47,581 nt of DNA, from positions 1-47,581 of the forward strand of contig JAHDCS010000012.1 of NCBI GenBank assembly GCA_020629755.1. Reading direction: 5' to 3'. Below, piece by piece: positions 1 to 8,718 of the stretch (positions are counted from its first letter, which is position 1; each line of letters starts with the position of its first letter). The DNA comes from Flavobacteriales bacterium. Lineage in GTDB: Bacteria > Bacteroidota > Bacteroidia > Flavobacteriales_G > JALEGO01. The notes beneath the pieces are model-generated. The model made no database searches. It saw only the letters and a list, made by a program, of their open reading frames with translations, and was not told the DNA's origin. The position numbers were made by a program, and so were the translations under genes.

Positions 1-2
1 GC

Positions 3-323
3 TCTAACACCATCTCTGAACTATACAAAAGCCGATGGCAGATCGAGATCTTCTTTAGAGAAATCAAACAGCACTTGCGCATTAAATCATTCATTGGAAC
101 GTCTAGGAATGCGGTAATGACTCAAATATGGACTGCGTTAATTACCATTCTTATTCTAAAAGTACTCAAAGCGAAAGCTAAATATAGCTGGCACCTATCA
201 AATCTAGTGGCTTTTATCAGAATAAACCTCTTTGTTAAAATCGACCTGCAACATTGGTTAAATCATCCCTTCGAAAAAGCAAACCCTCCGCCTCTAAAAT
301 ATACACAGGGGGTTCTTTTTTGA
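3..323 (+). CDS. IS4-family transposase, C-terminal part (cut by the window edge)
   Basis: An open frame runs from the left edge of the window, so the N-terminal and catalytic-core residues lie outside. What remains carries the complete YREK signature of IS4 transposases, Y-2-R-3-E-6-K, in YKSRWQIEIFFREIK (about residues 8-22 of the visible part), which contains the last acidic residue of the DDE triad. It is followed by a hydrophobic helix-rich tail and ends in a short -LF terminus, as is usual for the DUF4372-associated IS4 group. The enzyme would cut and paste its own element. The right inverted repeat of the element should lie between the stop and the next gene (324-440), but it cannot be set without the left end. 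No frameshift is visible, so an intact copy is possible. The neighbour at 441 is a chromosomal gene on the other strand. Confidence 0.85.
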   Translation, partial: SNTISELYKSRWQIEIFFREIKQHLRIKSFIGTSRNAVMTQIWTALITILILKVLKAKAKYSWHLSNLVAFIRINLFVKIDLQHWLNHPFEKANPPPLKYTQGVLF

Positions 324-440
324 AAATGATGTTTTTATACAGCCAAAAGCCCATCAATACTCAAATGAAAAACATTATCCGAAACGTTTAGGACAGAATT
401 GATCTTTATTAGCTTTTTTTTAAGATGTAAAGTGAAAAAC

Positions 441-2327
441 TTATTTAATACGTTTTAGCTTAAATTTTTGAGTAGTGTATTCTTTATAACTAGCGAGTGA
501 CGGGGCTGCAAATTCAATAGAGGCCTCCTTGAATCCATCGGCTTTTATGTGGGCAATAAAGTCTTTGCCTTCAGTAAGTGGGAATACAAAATTTCCAGAT
601 TTTGGCGAGAGCTGATACTCGCCATACAAGTCGCCAGTTTCTTTATATAGAATCTCTACAAAGGCATCTTTAATAGGTTTTTCTTCAAATTTTGGCGCAT
701 TTTTTGAAGGTTTTTTATAGGTTTTATCTGGGATGAGGTTTGTCTTTACGCTTATAAAACGCCAGGTGTCAAGATCTTCGGGTAATTTTTTAGAATTAAA
801 TGATTTTTGTTCGCCTTGTTTTTCTAAGGTGATGGCAAACACGTATTTAAATCCGGGTTTTACGACAGTTTTCTTTTTTTCAATATGTGCCCATATACTA
901 TCAGTAGGGGGTTGGTATTCTGGAGGAAAGCGCTTTGTGGTTTTTCCTGAATCATCGCTCATTAAATAAAACTCTTGATAGCTATTATAATCAATAGGGG
1001 CTTCTTCATACAATGAGCCAACTACTGTTGAGACTCTTGGTTTAATATCTAAAAAAGTAACCTGATAAAGATCAAGTTCTCCGCAACCTTCAGTAGAATC
1101 TTTAGGGTCAAAGGCAGAAAAATATCCGGTTCGCCCTGTTTTACCGATGGCTAAATGAAAATTATCATCCACCGTATTGATCGGATAGCCAATATTTTGA
1201 GGGTTCTCCCATTTGTTCGTCTTTTTATTTAGGGTAAATTTAAAAATATCAAATCCGCCCATAGAGCCTAAGCCTTCTGAGGCAATATATAGCACAGAAT
1301 CTCCAGATAACAGGTGCGGATAGGCGTCGTCCCATGGGGTGTTGACTTCTTCTAAAGGGGTTTCTAAACCCCAGGTGCCGTCAGGGAGTTTTCTGCTGTA
1401 AAAGATATCTAAACCTCCTTTTCCTGCTCTGTCTGAGGCAAAATAAAGTGTGTTTTTATCTTCACTTAAGCAGCCCGATAATTCAGTGGTGCCAGGCACA
1501 TTTAAATCTTCAGAAAACGATTTGTTTTTAGAAAATTGTTTGCCTTTTTTTATGGCATGTTGCAAGTCGTTTTTGGTTTTAGCTTCAGTGAAATTTGTAA
1601 ATAAATCAAGGCCGTCAACAGAAAGACCTACAATCTCTTCATCATGTGAAGTGCCGATGTTGCCGCCTATACTTTTGGCTTTATACCAATGTGAATTCTT
1701 TTCTTTACTAAGAAAAATATCTTTGGTGTATCGTCCATTCCAATTTAGATATCCTCCGTTTCCTTTTTGTCGGGTGGATGTAAAATAAAGCGCCGATTCA
1801 TGTTCATCTACATAAGGGCCATAATCAAGTGAAGGAGAATTAATCGAAGGCCCCATGTTTTTGATCTGAATATTCTTTAAGGGGTGCTTTACCATTTTTT
1901 TGGCAGTGTGGCACATCTCTATATAGAGTTTGGCGCGCATGGTCAGCGCGTGATTGTCAGAATGCGTGAGGGCGGCTTCGTACTTTTTAATGGCCTTGTC
2001 AAACTGATGGTCTCTATGATAAGCCTTAGCAAGCATGAAATGCACGTCTTTTTCTGTGCATTTTGCCTTTATGGCTGCTTCTAAGTGTTTAATAGCAAAA
2101 GCTCTTTTATCAAAGGTTTCTAAATAAGAGATGCCCAGTCTATATAGATAGGTGGGGTTGTTTGGTTCTTGTGTTAAAAGTGTCGTGTACTCTTCAATAG
2201 CTCCTTTCCAGTTGCCATATACAAAATTGTCTTTGGCTTCACCTTTTGATGATTCATTAGATGAGGTTTGGGCGTTTACCCCTAAACTTAACATCCCCCC
2301 GAAAAAAACAACAACAAAGTATTTCAC
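441..2327 (-). CDS. Exported TPR and PD40 (WD40-like) repeat protein, PorE-like but lacking OmpA
   Basis: 628 aa with an N-terminal signal peptide (hydrophobic stretch ending VNAQ near residue 20). Residues about 30-140 form TPR-like helical repeats (YGNWKGAIEEYTTLL, FDKAIKKYEAAL). Residues about 170-430 hold several PD40 beta-propeller blades with the typical pattern LYFTSTR, LYFASDRAGKGGLDIF and LYIASEGLGSMGGFDIF. The C-terminal 190 residues look like beta-rich carboxypeptidase-regulatory modules. The architecture resembles T9SS-linked PorE and other TPR-PD40-OmpA proteins of Bacteroidota, but no OmpA peptidoglycan-binding domain follows; the protein simply ends KLKRIK. It is the last gene of the minus-strand run that starts at 8611, 23 bp after the YfiM-like gene. 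Role in envelope structure or secretion is inferred from architecture only. Confidence 0.75.
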   Translation of the reverse strand: MKYFVVVFFGGMLSLGVNAQTSSNESSKGEAKDNFVYGNWKGAIEEYTTLLTQEPNNPTYLYRLGISYLETFDKRAFAIKHLEAAIKAKCTEKDVHFMLAKAYHRDHQFDKAIKKYEAALTHSDNHALTMRAKLYIEMCHTAKKMVKHPLKNIQIKNMGPSINSPSLDYGPYVDEHESALYFTSTRQKGNGGYLNWNGRYTKDIFLSKEKNSHWYKAKSIGGNIGTSHDEEIVGLSVDGLDLFTNFTEAKTKNDLQHAIKKGKQFSKNKSFSEDLNVPGTTELSGCLSEDKNTLYFASDRAGKGGLDIFYSRKLPDGTWGLETPLEEVNTPWDDAYPHLLSGDSVLYIASEGLGSMGGFDIFKFTLNKKTNKWENPQNIGYPINTVDDNFHLAIGKTGRTGYFSAFDPKDSTEGCGELDLYQVTFLDIKPRVSTVVGSLYEEAPIDYNSYQEFYLMSDDSGKTTKRFPPEYQPPTDSIWAHIEKKKTVVKPGFKYVFAITLEKQGEQKSFNSKKLPEDLDTWRFISVKTNLIPDKTYKKPSKNAPKFEEKPIKDAFVEILYKETGDLYGEYQLSPKSGNFVFPLTEGKDFIAHIKADGFKEASIEFAAPSLASYKEYTTQKFKLKRIK

Positions 2328-2350
2328 TTAAGAAAGATACATCGTAGATC

Positions 2351-3244
2351 TTAGAAATACAATCCGTGCGCTTTAAAATTACCTTTTGAAGTTATAGAGA
2401 TAGCCGGAAGCGGAATTTTAACCACATTTAAAAGGGCAAGGGTTTTTTTAAGCCATTTTTTATTGGTTTTAATGTCTTTAAGGTTTACATCTAAACTTAA
2501 AATATAAGAAGAGCTTCTCTGAAAATTGGGCAATAGCTCACCCATTTCATTGATCGTTGGATTTGATTTTCCGCCTAACATTCCGTTTGCAGAATAACCA
2601 AGAGAAAGATTAAGGGGCTTCCAGACTTTTTTAAACACTAAAGATATAGGCAGGTTTACCCAATAGGTTTGCCCATTGTAATCTTTAAAGAGTTGTTGTG
2701 CATAAGTGTCACCTAAAGCGTCTGGCCTAAGCGGTGCTAATCCGCTTTTTGAAAAAGAAAATTTTAAAGTGGCAATTTGTTTTTTAAAGACAAAGTATTG
2801 AAGGCTATTCAATGAAGAACCTAAAAGATTAAAGCCAAAATCAGAGATAGAAGCGCCCCATTTTTGAGAAAAACCATCTAAAATTTCAATGGTTAGCATC
2901 ATGGCAGTTGACCCAACAAAACTTTGAACAGCAGCCGAACGCTCTGTTTTACCTGCCCAACGCAAACGGTGGTAAAATAATTCTGATAGGTAGTACGAAG
3001 AAAAGGCGTGGCCTATTTTATCCATGCCTCGCCATTGGTCAGCATCATTAAAAAAATGAAATGATGACTTTGGGTGATCTGCATACCACAGCTGATTCAA
3101 TCCAAAATATCCGCCTACAGCAACCCCTGTATATGCCGTATACAGAAAAGCACTTCTTTTCTTGTACAGTTGAGTGGTGTCTTTTTGAGAAAAACATCCC
3201 CCAAAAAATAAGACACTAAAAGTGAGAATTAAACACGCTTTCAT
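2351..3244 (-). CDS. YfiM-like (DUF2279) lipoprotein
   Basis: 297 aa from the ATG at 3244. This start gives a compact lipoprotein signal (MKACLILTFSVLFFGGCFSQ) with Cys in a GGC lipobox; a longer frame to 3262 adds only MLLVKP in front. The DUF2279 core is visible in residues about 60-140: DQWRGMDKIGHAFSSYY, then a membrane-like helix and EILDGFSQKWGASISDFGFN, a conserved His/Asp-containing pattern of the YfiM family. The second half is beta-rich (NLSLGYSANGMLGG and onward) and may be a small barrel or membrane-associated sheet. Function is not known for the family. The gene overlaps the 3' end of folC by 29 nt, so the two are translationally linked. Confidence 0.72.
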   Translation of the reverse strand: MKACLILTFSVLFFGGCFSQKDTTQLYKKRSAFLYTAYTGVAVGGYFGLNQLWYADHPKSSFHFFNDADQWRGMDKIGHAFSSYYLSELFYHRLRWAGKTERSAAVQSFVGSTAMMLTIEILDGFSQKWGASISDFGFNLLGSSLNSLQYFVFKKQIATLKFSFSKSGLAPLRPDALGDTYAQQLFKDYNGQTYWVNLPISLVFKKVWKPLNLSLGYSANGMLGGKSNPTINEMGELLPNFQRSSSYILSLDVNLKDIKTNKKWLKKTLALLNVVKIPLPAISITSKGNFKAHGLYF

Positions 3245-4523
3245 AGGCTTCACCAACAACAAAGATACTGCCAGTAATTAAAATAAGGTCTGTTTGCTCA
3301 GCACTTTTTTGAGCGGCTAAAATAGCCTGTTTGACATTTTTAAAGACTTTACTTTTAAGTTGATAGGCTTCTGCTTTTTCGAGCAATATTTCAGCATCAA
3401 GTCCTCTGATAACATTTGGCTTAGTCAAATAATACTTCGCTTGTTTAGGCAAACAGGCCAAACAAGAGTGTACATCCTTGTCTTTCACTACGCCATATAC
3501 AATATGTAGAGTGTCAAAAGAATAGCCGCTAAGTCTTGCCAATGCTTTTGTAAGCCCGTTAGGATTATGAGCACATTCTAAAATAGTAATAGGTTTTTTA
3601 CAGACCACATCCCATCGACCTTTGAAGTGGCTGATGGTCTTATAATGCTCTAGAGCAGCAAGAGAGGCTTGCCGTGAAACAGGCTCACCTAAATCTTGTA
3701 AAATTGCAATAGCTTGTTTGGCTGTGTTTTTATTTTCCTCATTATAATCTACTAGGGTCTCTTTATTTTGACTAGTCAACACAAAATGCAAAGGTGCCTT
3801 TTTTTGTTGGGCTACCTTTTTAAATACAGGGGTGGTTTTCTTTTGCGTCTTGCCTACTAAAACGGGTGTGTTTGCTTTTATGATGCCTGCTTTTTCATAG
3901 GCAATTTTAGCCAAAGTGTTGCCTAATACATCGGTATGATCAAAGCCAATATTAGTGATAATAGATAAAATTGGACTAATCACATTGGTTGAATCTAAAC
4001 GGCCGCCTAGGCCAGTTTCAATGATAGCGATATCTGTTTTTTCTTCGTTAAAATACCAAAAGGCCATCGCTACACTCATTTCAAAAAAAGAAGGCGGTTT
4101 TGAAAAATGTTCAAGTTGAGGTTTGAGTATGCCTACAAAGGCTATGACTTTTTCTGGGGGGATGGGTGTGGCGTTTATTTTAATGCGTTCAGAAAAGTCA
4201 ATGAGGTGCGGCGAAGAATACAAGCCCGTTTTTTGACCAGCCTTTTGATAAACGGCACTGAGCATATGGCAAACAGAACCCTTTCCGTTTGTACCGGCCA
4301 CGTGGATGCATTTAAGCGCTTTATGTGGATTGCCTAAAAAAGAGAGCAATTCTAAAACACCATCTAAAGATGGATTGTATGCTTTTTTACCCACGCGTTG
4401 ATACATGGGCAATTGGTTAAATAAAAAATCTATGGCGTCTTGGTAAGTCAATGATTTTATATTGACGGGGTTAATTATGGGATAATAATCGCAAAACCCA
4501 TCACCCCTGTCGGTTAGATACAT
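3216..4523 (-). CDS. folC: Dihydrofolate synthase / folylpolyglutamate synthase
   Basis: Mur-ligase-family enzyme that adds L-glutamate to dihydropteroate and to reduced folates in the cytoplasm, using ATP. The ATP-binding loop is HVAGTNGKGSV (about residue 74), followed by LYSSPHLIDFSERIKIN and, further on, TGLGGRLDSTNV, all FolC signatures; the C-terminal glutamate ligase domain follows with ECAHNPNGL. The ATG at 4523 gives 435 aa, but the first 24 residues do not look like FolC and overlap the upstream gene by 23 nt. A TTG at 4451 would begin right before the usual N-terminus (TYQDAIDFLFNQLPMYQ), so the true start is uncertain. It sits in a tight minus-strand run behind the prenyl synthase. 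Confidence 0.93.
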   Translation of the reverse strand: MYLTDRGDGFCDYYPIINPVNIKSLTYQDAIDFLFNQLPMYQRVGKKAYNPSLDGVLELLSFLGNPHKALKCIHVAGTNGKGSVCHMLSAVYQKAGQKTGLYSSPHLIDFSERIKINATPIPPEKVIAFVGILKPQLEHFSKPPSFFEMSVAMAFWYFNEEKTDIAIIETGLGGRLDSTNVISPILSIITNIGFDHTDVLGNTLAKIAYEKAGIIKANTPVLVGKTQKKTTPVFKKVAQQKKAPLHFVLTSQNKETLVDYNEENKNTAKQAIAILQDLGEPVSRQASLAALEHYKTISHFKGRWDVVCKKPITILECAHNPNGLTKALARLSGYSFDTLHIVYGVVKDKDVHSCLACLPKQAKYYLTKPNVIRGLDAEILLEKAEAYQLKSKVFKNVKQAILAAQKSAEQTDLILITGSIFVVGEAYESVFNSHF

Positions 4524-5427
4524 TCTGAAAAAAAGCCAGCAAAGGGTCCTTGTCTTTAAAGAGGGTAGTCGAATGTATCTGATCGATAATCTCTTGTTTT
4601 TTTGTAGTCATATCCTTTAAGATGGATGCTTGAACATTAAGGGTATTAAATACGTCTTTAACCCGCTCAACTTTTTGATCTGAATTTGAATGATAAAGCG
4701 CTATTAAGTCTTCTTTGTTGGATGTGTTATCAAGGGCTTTTAGATATAAAAGTGTTTTTTTAGAACATAAAATATCTCCACCGATTGTTTTTCCTGTCTT
4801 ATGACTCTCTCCGTAAAGATCTAAATAATCGTCTTGCACTTGAAAATAGAGCCCCATCCGTGTCCCTAAGTCAAATAGAGCTTGTAAGTCTTCAGTATAG
4901 GCTAAAGTACACATCCCCCCAAACACCATAGATAAGCCTAGCAAAACACCGGTTTTAAGGGTAATCATGTGTAAGTAGTCCTGGGTTAGCACCTGTTTTT
5001 TTTGCTCAAAATCCATGTCTAATTGTTGCCCTTCGCACACTAGTGTGGCGGTATAATTAAACCATTTTAAAGCAAGGCTAAGCTGTTTGCTGTCTTCAAG
5101 TTTACTTAGCGATTGATACGCCTGAATAAGTAAAATATCTCCCGATAAGATAGCTTGAGCGGTAGTGTATTTTTTATGGACTGTTTGAGCCCCTCGTCTT
5201 AAATCAGCACCATCCATAATGTCGTCATGCATCAAGGTAAAATTGTGGAAAAGCTCAAGGGTGTTTTCAAAAACAGAAGATTCAATCTTTAAATGCCTGT
5301 CAATACTTTTTGCAGTTGCTACACATAATTTAGGGCGAATTTTTTTAGACGGGAGCGCTAAAAAATAATCTACAGGGGCATAAAGATTTTCTGTGCCTTT
5401 ATCTTTGATGTTAAAAGAAGAGGTCAA
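4501..5427 (-). CDS. Polyprenyl diphosphate synthase (farnesyl/geranylgeranyl type)
   Basis: 308 aa all-helical trans-prenyltransferase that condenses isopentenyl diphosphate with allylic diphosphates for quinone, carotenoid or cell-wall lipid carriers. Both Asp-rich motifs are intact: first DDIMDGADLRRG (about residues 68-79) and second DDYLDLYGE (about 196-204). The phenyl-free pattern FHNFTLMHDD before the first motif is typical of the Bacteroidota GGPP-type group. The only possible start is the TTG at 5425-5427, immediately after the stop of rfbA and in the same reading frame; no ATG or GTG is available before the conserved ENLYAPVDYF. Compared with relatives the N-terminus looks short by roughly 20 residues. 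The product chain length cannot be read from the sequence with certainty. Confidence 0.9.
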   Translation of the reverse strand: MTSSFNIKDKGTENLYAPVDYFLALPSKKIRPKLCVATAKSIDRHLKIESSVFENTLELFHNFTLMHDDIMDGADLRRGAQTVHKKYTTAQAILSGDILLIQAYQSLSKLEDSKQLSLALKWFNYTATLVCEGQQLDMDFEQKKQVLTQDYLHMITLKTGVLLGLSMVFGGMCTLAYTEDLQALFDLGTRMGLYFQVQDDYLDLYGESHKTGKTIGGDILCSKKTLLYLKALDNTSNKEDLIALYHSNSDQKVERVKDVFNTLNVQASILKDMTTKKQEIIDQIHSTTLFKDKDPLLAFFQNVSNRQG

Positions 5428-6291
5428 TTAGTGGTCTAAAAGGTTTAATAAATAGGCGCCATATCCACTTTTTAATAAAGGCTCTGCGAGTGTTTTGAGC
5501 TGATCGTCATCAATGTAGCCCATGCGGTATGCACATTCTTCAACGCAGCCTATTTTTAAACCCTGGCGTTGTTCGATTACTTCTACAAACTGAGACGCTT
5601 GCATGAGCGATTTAAATGTGCCAGTATCTAACCAAGCGGTACCTCTATCTAAAACAGAGACCTTTAGTTGTTTTTGGTTTAAATACACTTTGTTTACATC
5701 TGTAATTTCGTATTCGCCTCGCGCACTTGGTTTTATGTTTTTGGCAATCTCAACCACTTGATTGTCATAAAAGTAAAGCCCCGGAACAGCGTAATTACTT
5801 TTGGGTTGTTTGGGTTTTTCTTCTAAAGACAACACATGGCCTTGATCATCAAACTCAACCACACCATAGCGCTCTGGGTCAGACACATGATAAGCAAAAA
5901 CTACGGCACCATCTATGTTGTTAAGCCCCTGAAGTTTTTTAGAAAGTCCTGAGGCATAAAAAATATTATCGCCCAATATTAGTGCGACTTTGTCATTTCC
6001 GATAAACTCTTCACCGATCACAAAGGCTTGAGCAAGCCCATTGGGTTGTTCTTGTACTGCATAGGAGAATGTGCAGCCAAATTGCGATCCATCCCCCAGT
6101 AAACGCTTGAATCCATCAATGTCATTTGGTGTTGAGATGATTAAAATTTCATGAATACCACTGATCATAAGAATAGACAATGGGTAGTAAATCATGGGTT
6201 TGTCGTAAACCGGCATGATTTGCTTGCTGATCGCATACGTAATCGGATACAGTCTAGTGCCTGATCCGCCTGCTAAAATAATCCCTTTCAT
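5428..6291 (-). CDS. rfbA: Glucose-1-phosphate thymidylyltransferase
   Basis: 287 aa, full family length. It makes dTDP-glucose from dTTP and glucose-1-phosphate, the first step to dTDP-rhamnose and other deoxysugars for surface polysaccharides. The nucleotide-binding motif [17 protein letters not shown] is at residues 8-24, followed by [24 protein letters not shown] (about residue 105) carries the metal-binding Asp, and [12 protein letters not shown] and [10 protein letters not shown] follow as expected. No rfbB/C/D genes are adjacent, so the rest of the pathway must be elsewhere; a link to the O-antigen ligase-like gene at 10422 is plausible but only inferred. It lies 34 bp downstream of the RND exporter gene and directly abuts the prenyl synthase gene. 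Confidence 0.96.
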   Translation of the reverse strand: MKGIILAGGSGTRLYPITYAISKQIMPVYDKPMIYYPLSILMISGIHEILIISTPNDIDGFKRLLGDGSQFGCTFSYAVQEQPNGLAQAFVIGEEFIGNDKVALILGDNIFYASGLSKKLQGLNNIDGAVVFAYHVSDPERYGVVEFDDQGHVLSLEEKPKQPKSNYAVPGLYFYDNQVVEIAKNIKPSARGEYEITDVNKVYLNQKQLKVSVLDRGTAWLDTGTFKSLMQASQFVEVIEQRQGLKIGCVEECAYRMGYIDDDQLKTLAEPLLKSGYGAYLLNLLDH

Positions 6292-6325
6292 AGAGTAAAA
6301 GTACTAAGATTAGCTCTAAAAGCCA

Positions 6326-8611
6326 TTAACTGGTTTTTTCTTTTGTGAATAGAATTAACAGACTGGGTAGAAAAAGAAGGTTTGCCAACATAGCCACAAT
6401 AAGGGTAAAAGAGAGCAAAAAACCAAGCGCTTTGGTGCCCTCAAAATCAGAAAAAATAAACACAATAAAACCTAAAAAAAGAGCAATAGAGGTATAGATC
6501 ATACTGCTGCCCACCTCTTTTATGGTTTGCATAATCAACTCTTTTTTGTTTGAATAGGTGTTGAGCGCAATTTTGTATTTTGCTAAAAAATGAATGCTGT
6601 CATCTACAGAAATGCCAAAGGCAATGCTAAACACTAAAATGGTTGAAGGTTTAATAGGAATTTGCAGAAGCCCCATAAATCCGCCGGTCAATACCAAAGG
6701 AATTAGATTAGTGATTACGGCAATAAAAATAATACGTGCAGATTTAAAAAGTATGGCCATTAAAAGGCTTATCACAGCAATCGCCAGTAAAATGCTTTGC
6801 AGTAGGTTTTGTGTCAAATATTTAGTGCCTTTCAAAAAAACGACACTTGTACCGGTAATTAAAGCGTCGTATTTTTCAGGATCAAAATAGTGTGAAAGAA
6901 TTTGGTTAACCTGCTCTAGTAAGGCCTCCATCTCTTCAAACCTAAGGTCTTTTACCAGCATGCTCATGCGTGTTATACTTTTATCTGTATTGACATATCC
7001 GTCTAGCCCTTTTTGAGCTTGAGTACTGTCAAATTTTAAATAAGGCGCTATAAACAATCGCTCTCTGGCGTTAATAGGAGTGTATTTTTCAGGATTATTG
7101 TTGTAAAAGGCCTGTTTGATAAACTTTGATCCTTCACCTATGTGCATAGGTTTAGAGAGGTTCTTATTGGCAAACAAAGAGTCGCTACAATCGCTCAGTT
7201 TTTTTAAAAAGGTATAATGTTCTACTTTTTTTGGCTTTTTAGCATCAATGACAATCTCTAAGGGCATAATCCCTCCTAATTGAGATTCAAACCAACGTAT
7301 ATGATCAAACACAGTATGGTTTTTAGGGATGTCATCTGTAAGATTTCCACTTACTTTTAAAGAATTAATTCCGATCAAAGAGAGTGCAAAGCAAAAAACA
7401 AATCCCCCCATAATTTTACCCTTATGATGGGTAATTAAATAAGAAAAATAATCTAAAATACGAGAGACAAAACGAGTAGATTCTTGAATAGGTGCTGCCT
7501 TTAGATTTAAGCTCAACATAAAAGGGATCACCCCCATTGAAATCATATAAAGGCACATGACATTTAATGCCGCCAACCATCCAAATTCTCTGAGCGCAGC
7601 ACTTTCAGTAAAGTAAAAAGCAAAAAATCCAATTGCTGTTGTAAAATTGGTTAAAAGGGTAGCTAGCCCCACATCTTCTATCATGCTTTTTAAAGCCTCA
7701 TCTTTAGCGAGCCCTTTGGCACGCTGTTTTAAAAAGTAATTTATTAGATAAATGCAATTGGGTACTCCAATTACAATAATTAAGGCAGGCACAACACCCG
7801 TTAATATACTCACTTTTACACCAAGAAGAACCATTAACCCCAATGAAAAACAAAGGCTTAAAGAAATAACCATTAAAGAAGCCAGTACAGGCGCGGTAGA
7901 GCGAAAAATAAGAAACAGAATTAAAAAAGAGATAACGAATGACAGGAGTACAAATTTTATAAAATCTTTTTGTGTGAGTTTGCGCATGACATCTTTAATG
8001 CGCGGCAAACCAGAGTGGTATACCTGTAATGAGGTATTTTGAATAAAGGCGTTTTTGTGCGCTTCAATTTTTGAAAATAAAGCATCGCGTTTTGGAGAGT
8101 TGAATATTTGATTGTCAAGTTCAACAAGCATCATGTGGGCGTTTTGGTTGTAAATTCTGTTTTTATAGAACGGCATTTTATGCAGCTGATTTCGCAGACT
8201 GTCGCCCTGTTGTAGACTAGGGTTTTGTAAACTAATTTTTTTAGATCGAATTTGTTTTAAGCTGGTATCTTTTTCTAATTGCCTAAGGTTATAACTCGAC
8301 GATAACACTCCGCTAACGCCCTTGATAGTGTCAATATTATGCGCTAAACTGGTCCATTCTTTAAGCAGTTTCAGGTCTTCAAAAGGATCTTTTTCTATGC
8401 CTAATAACAAAACTGATTTTTCTTCTCCGAAGGTGGTTTTAAATTTTTGAAAACTCTGATAAGAGCTGCTTTTTTCAGACAACAGTTTAGGTACGCCATA
8501 ATCTATTTTTAGGTGTCTGATTTGTGGGATTAAAAAGACAGCAAAAATCAAAAGAAGTATAAAGTAGACACTTTTTAATTTGAGTAAAATCTCTGCAATT
8601 TTTTTGGCCAT
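6326..8611 (-). CDS. RND-superfamily (MMPL/patched-type) exporter
   Basis: 761 aa inner-membrane protein with two similar halves, each with one leading membrane helix, a large periplasmic loop and five clustered helices. The first cluster spans about residues 215-365 (sterol-sensing-like; VPALIIVIGVPNCIYLINYF), the second about 600-755, with the RND signature FSIAFGISVDDSIHFLAKYK near residue 680. Proteins of this class export lipids or hydrophobic compounds using the proton gradient. It is not an AcrB-type three-part pump, because no membrane-fusion or TolC partner is nearby; the group is closer to the hopanoid/lipid exporters. A -7 box on the minus strand (8618-8625) ends six bases before the ATG, suggesting a leaderless transcript that heads the whole minus-strand run. 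Confidence 0.88.
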   Translation of the reverse strand: MAKKIAEILLKLKSVYFILLLIFAVFLIPQIRHLKIDYGVPKLLSEKSSSYQSFQKFKTTFGEEKSVLLLGIEKDPFEDLKLLKEWTSLAHNIDTIKGVSGVLSSSYNLRQLEKDTSLKQIRSKKISLQNPSLQQGDSLRNQLHKMPFYKNRIYNQNAHMMLVELDNQIFNSPKRDALFSKIEAHKNAFIQNTSLQVYHSGLPRIKDVMRKLTQKDFIKFVLLSFVISFLILFLIFRSTAPVLASLMVISLSLCFSLGLMVLLGVKVSILTGVVPALIIVIGVPNCIYLINYFLKQRAKGLAKDEALKSMIEDVGLATLLTNFTTAIGFFAFYFTESAALREFGWLAALNVMCLYMISMGVIPFMLSLNLKAAPIQESTRFVSRILDYFSYLITHHKGKIMGGFVFCFALSLIGINSLKVSGNLTDDIPKNHTVFDHIRWFESQLGGIMPLEIVIDAKKPKKVEHYTFLKKLSDCSDSLFANKNLSKPMHIGEGSKFIKQAFYNNNPEKYTPINARERLFIAPYLKFDSTQAQKGLDGYVNTDKSITRMSMLVKDLRFEEMEALLEQVNQILSHYFDPEKYDALITGTSVVFLKGTKYLTQNLLQSILLAIAVISLLMAILFKSARIIFIAVITNLIPLVLTGGFMGLLQIPIKPSTILVFSIAFGISVDDSIHFLAKYKIALNTYSNKKELIMQTIKEVGSSMIYTSIALFLGFIVFIFSDFEGTKALGFLLSFTLIVAMLANLLFLPSLLILFTKEKTS

Positions 8612-8617
8612 CTAAAA

Positions 8618-8625
8618 CAAAAATA
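8618..8625 (-). promoter_or_regulatory. -7 promoter box for the RND exporter run
   Basis: Minus-strand TATTTTTG matches the Bacteroidota -7 consensus TAnnTTTG exactly. It ends six bases before the ATG at 8611, so the transcript would start at or next to the start codon. No clear -33 TTG is seen. Confidence 0.55.
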
Positions 8626-8666
8626 AGAAAAGCCTTTAAAGCACCTTAAGTTTAGTAGGTTTCTTA

Positions 8667-8674
8667 TAATTTTG
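8667..8674 (+). promoter_or_regulatory. -7 promoter box for the lipoprotein gene at 8719
   Basis: TAATTTTG matches TAnnTTTG exactly and lies 44 bp before the ATG at 8719. This supports that start rather than a TTG at 8677, which would fall inside the promoter. No good -33 element is visible. Confidence 0.5.
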
Positions 8675-8718
8675 GTTTGGCATACAATTTGATATGGTTA
8701 AAGCTAAACAGATGTGTT

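Noticed and set aside
324-402. A short open frame after the transposase stop, reading on in another frame
   Set aside because: The transposase ends with the usual -LF terminus at 323, so a frameshifted extension is not needed.
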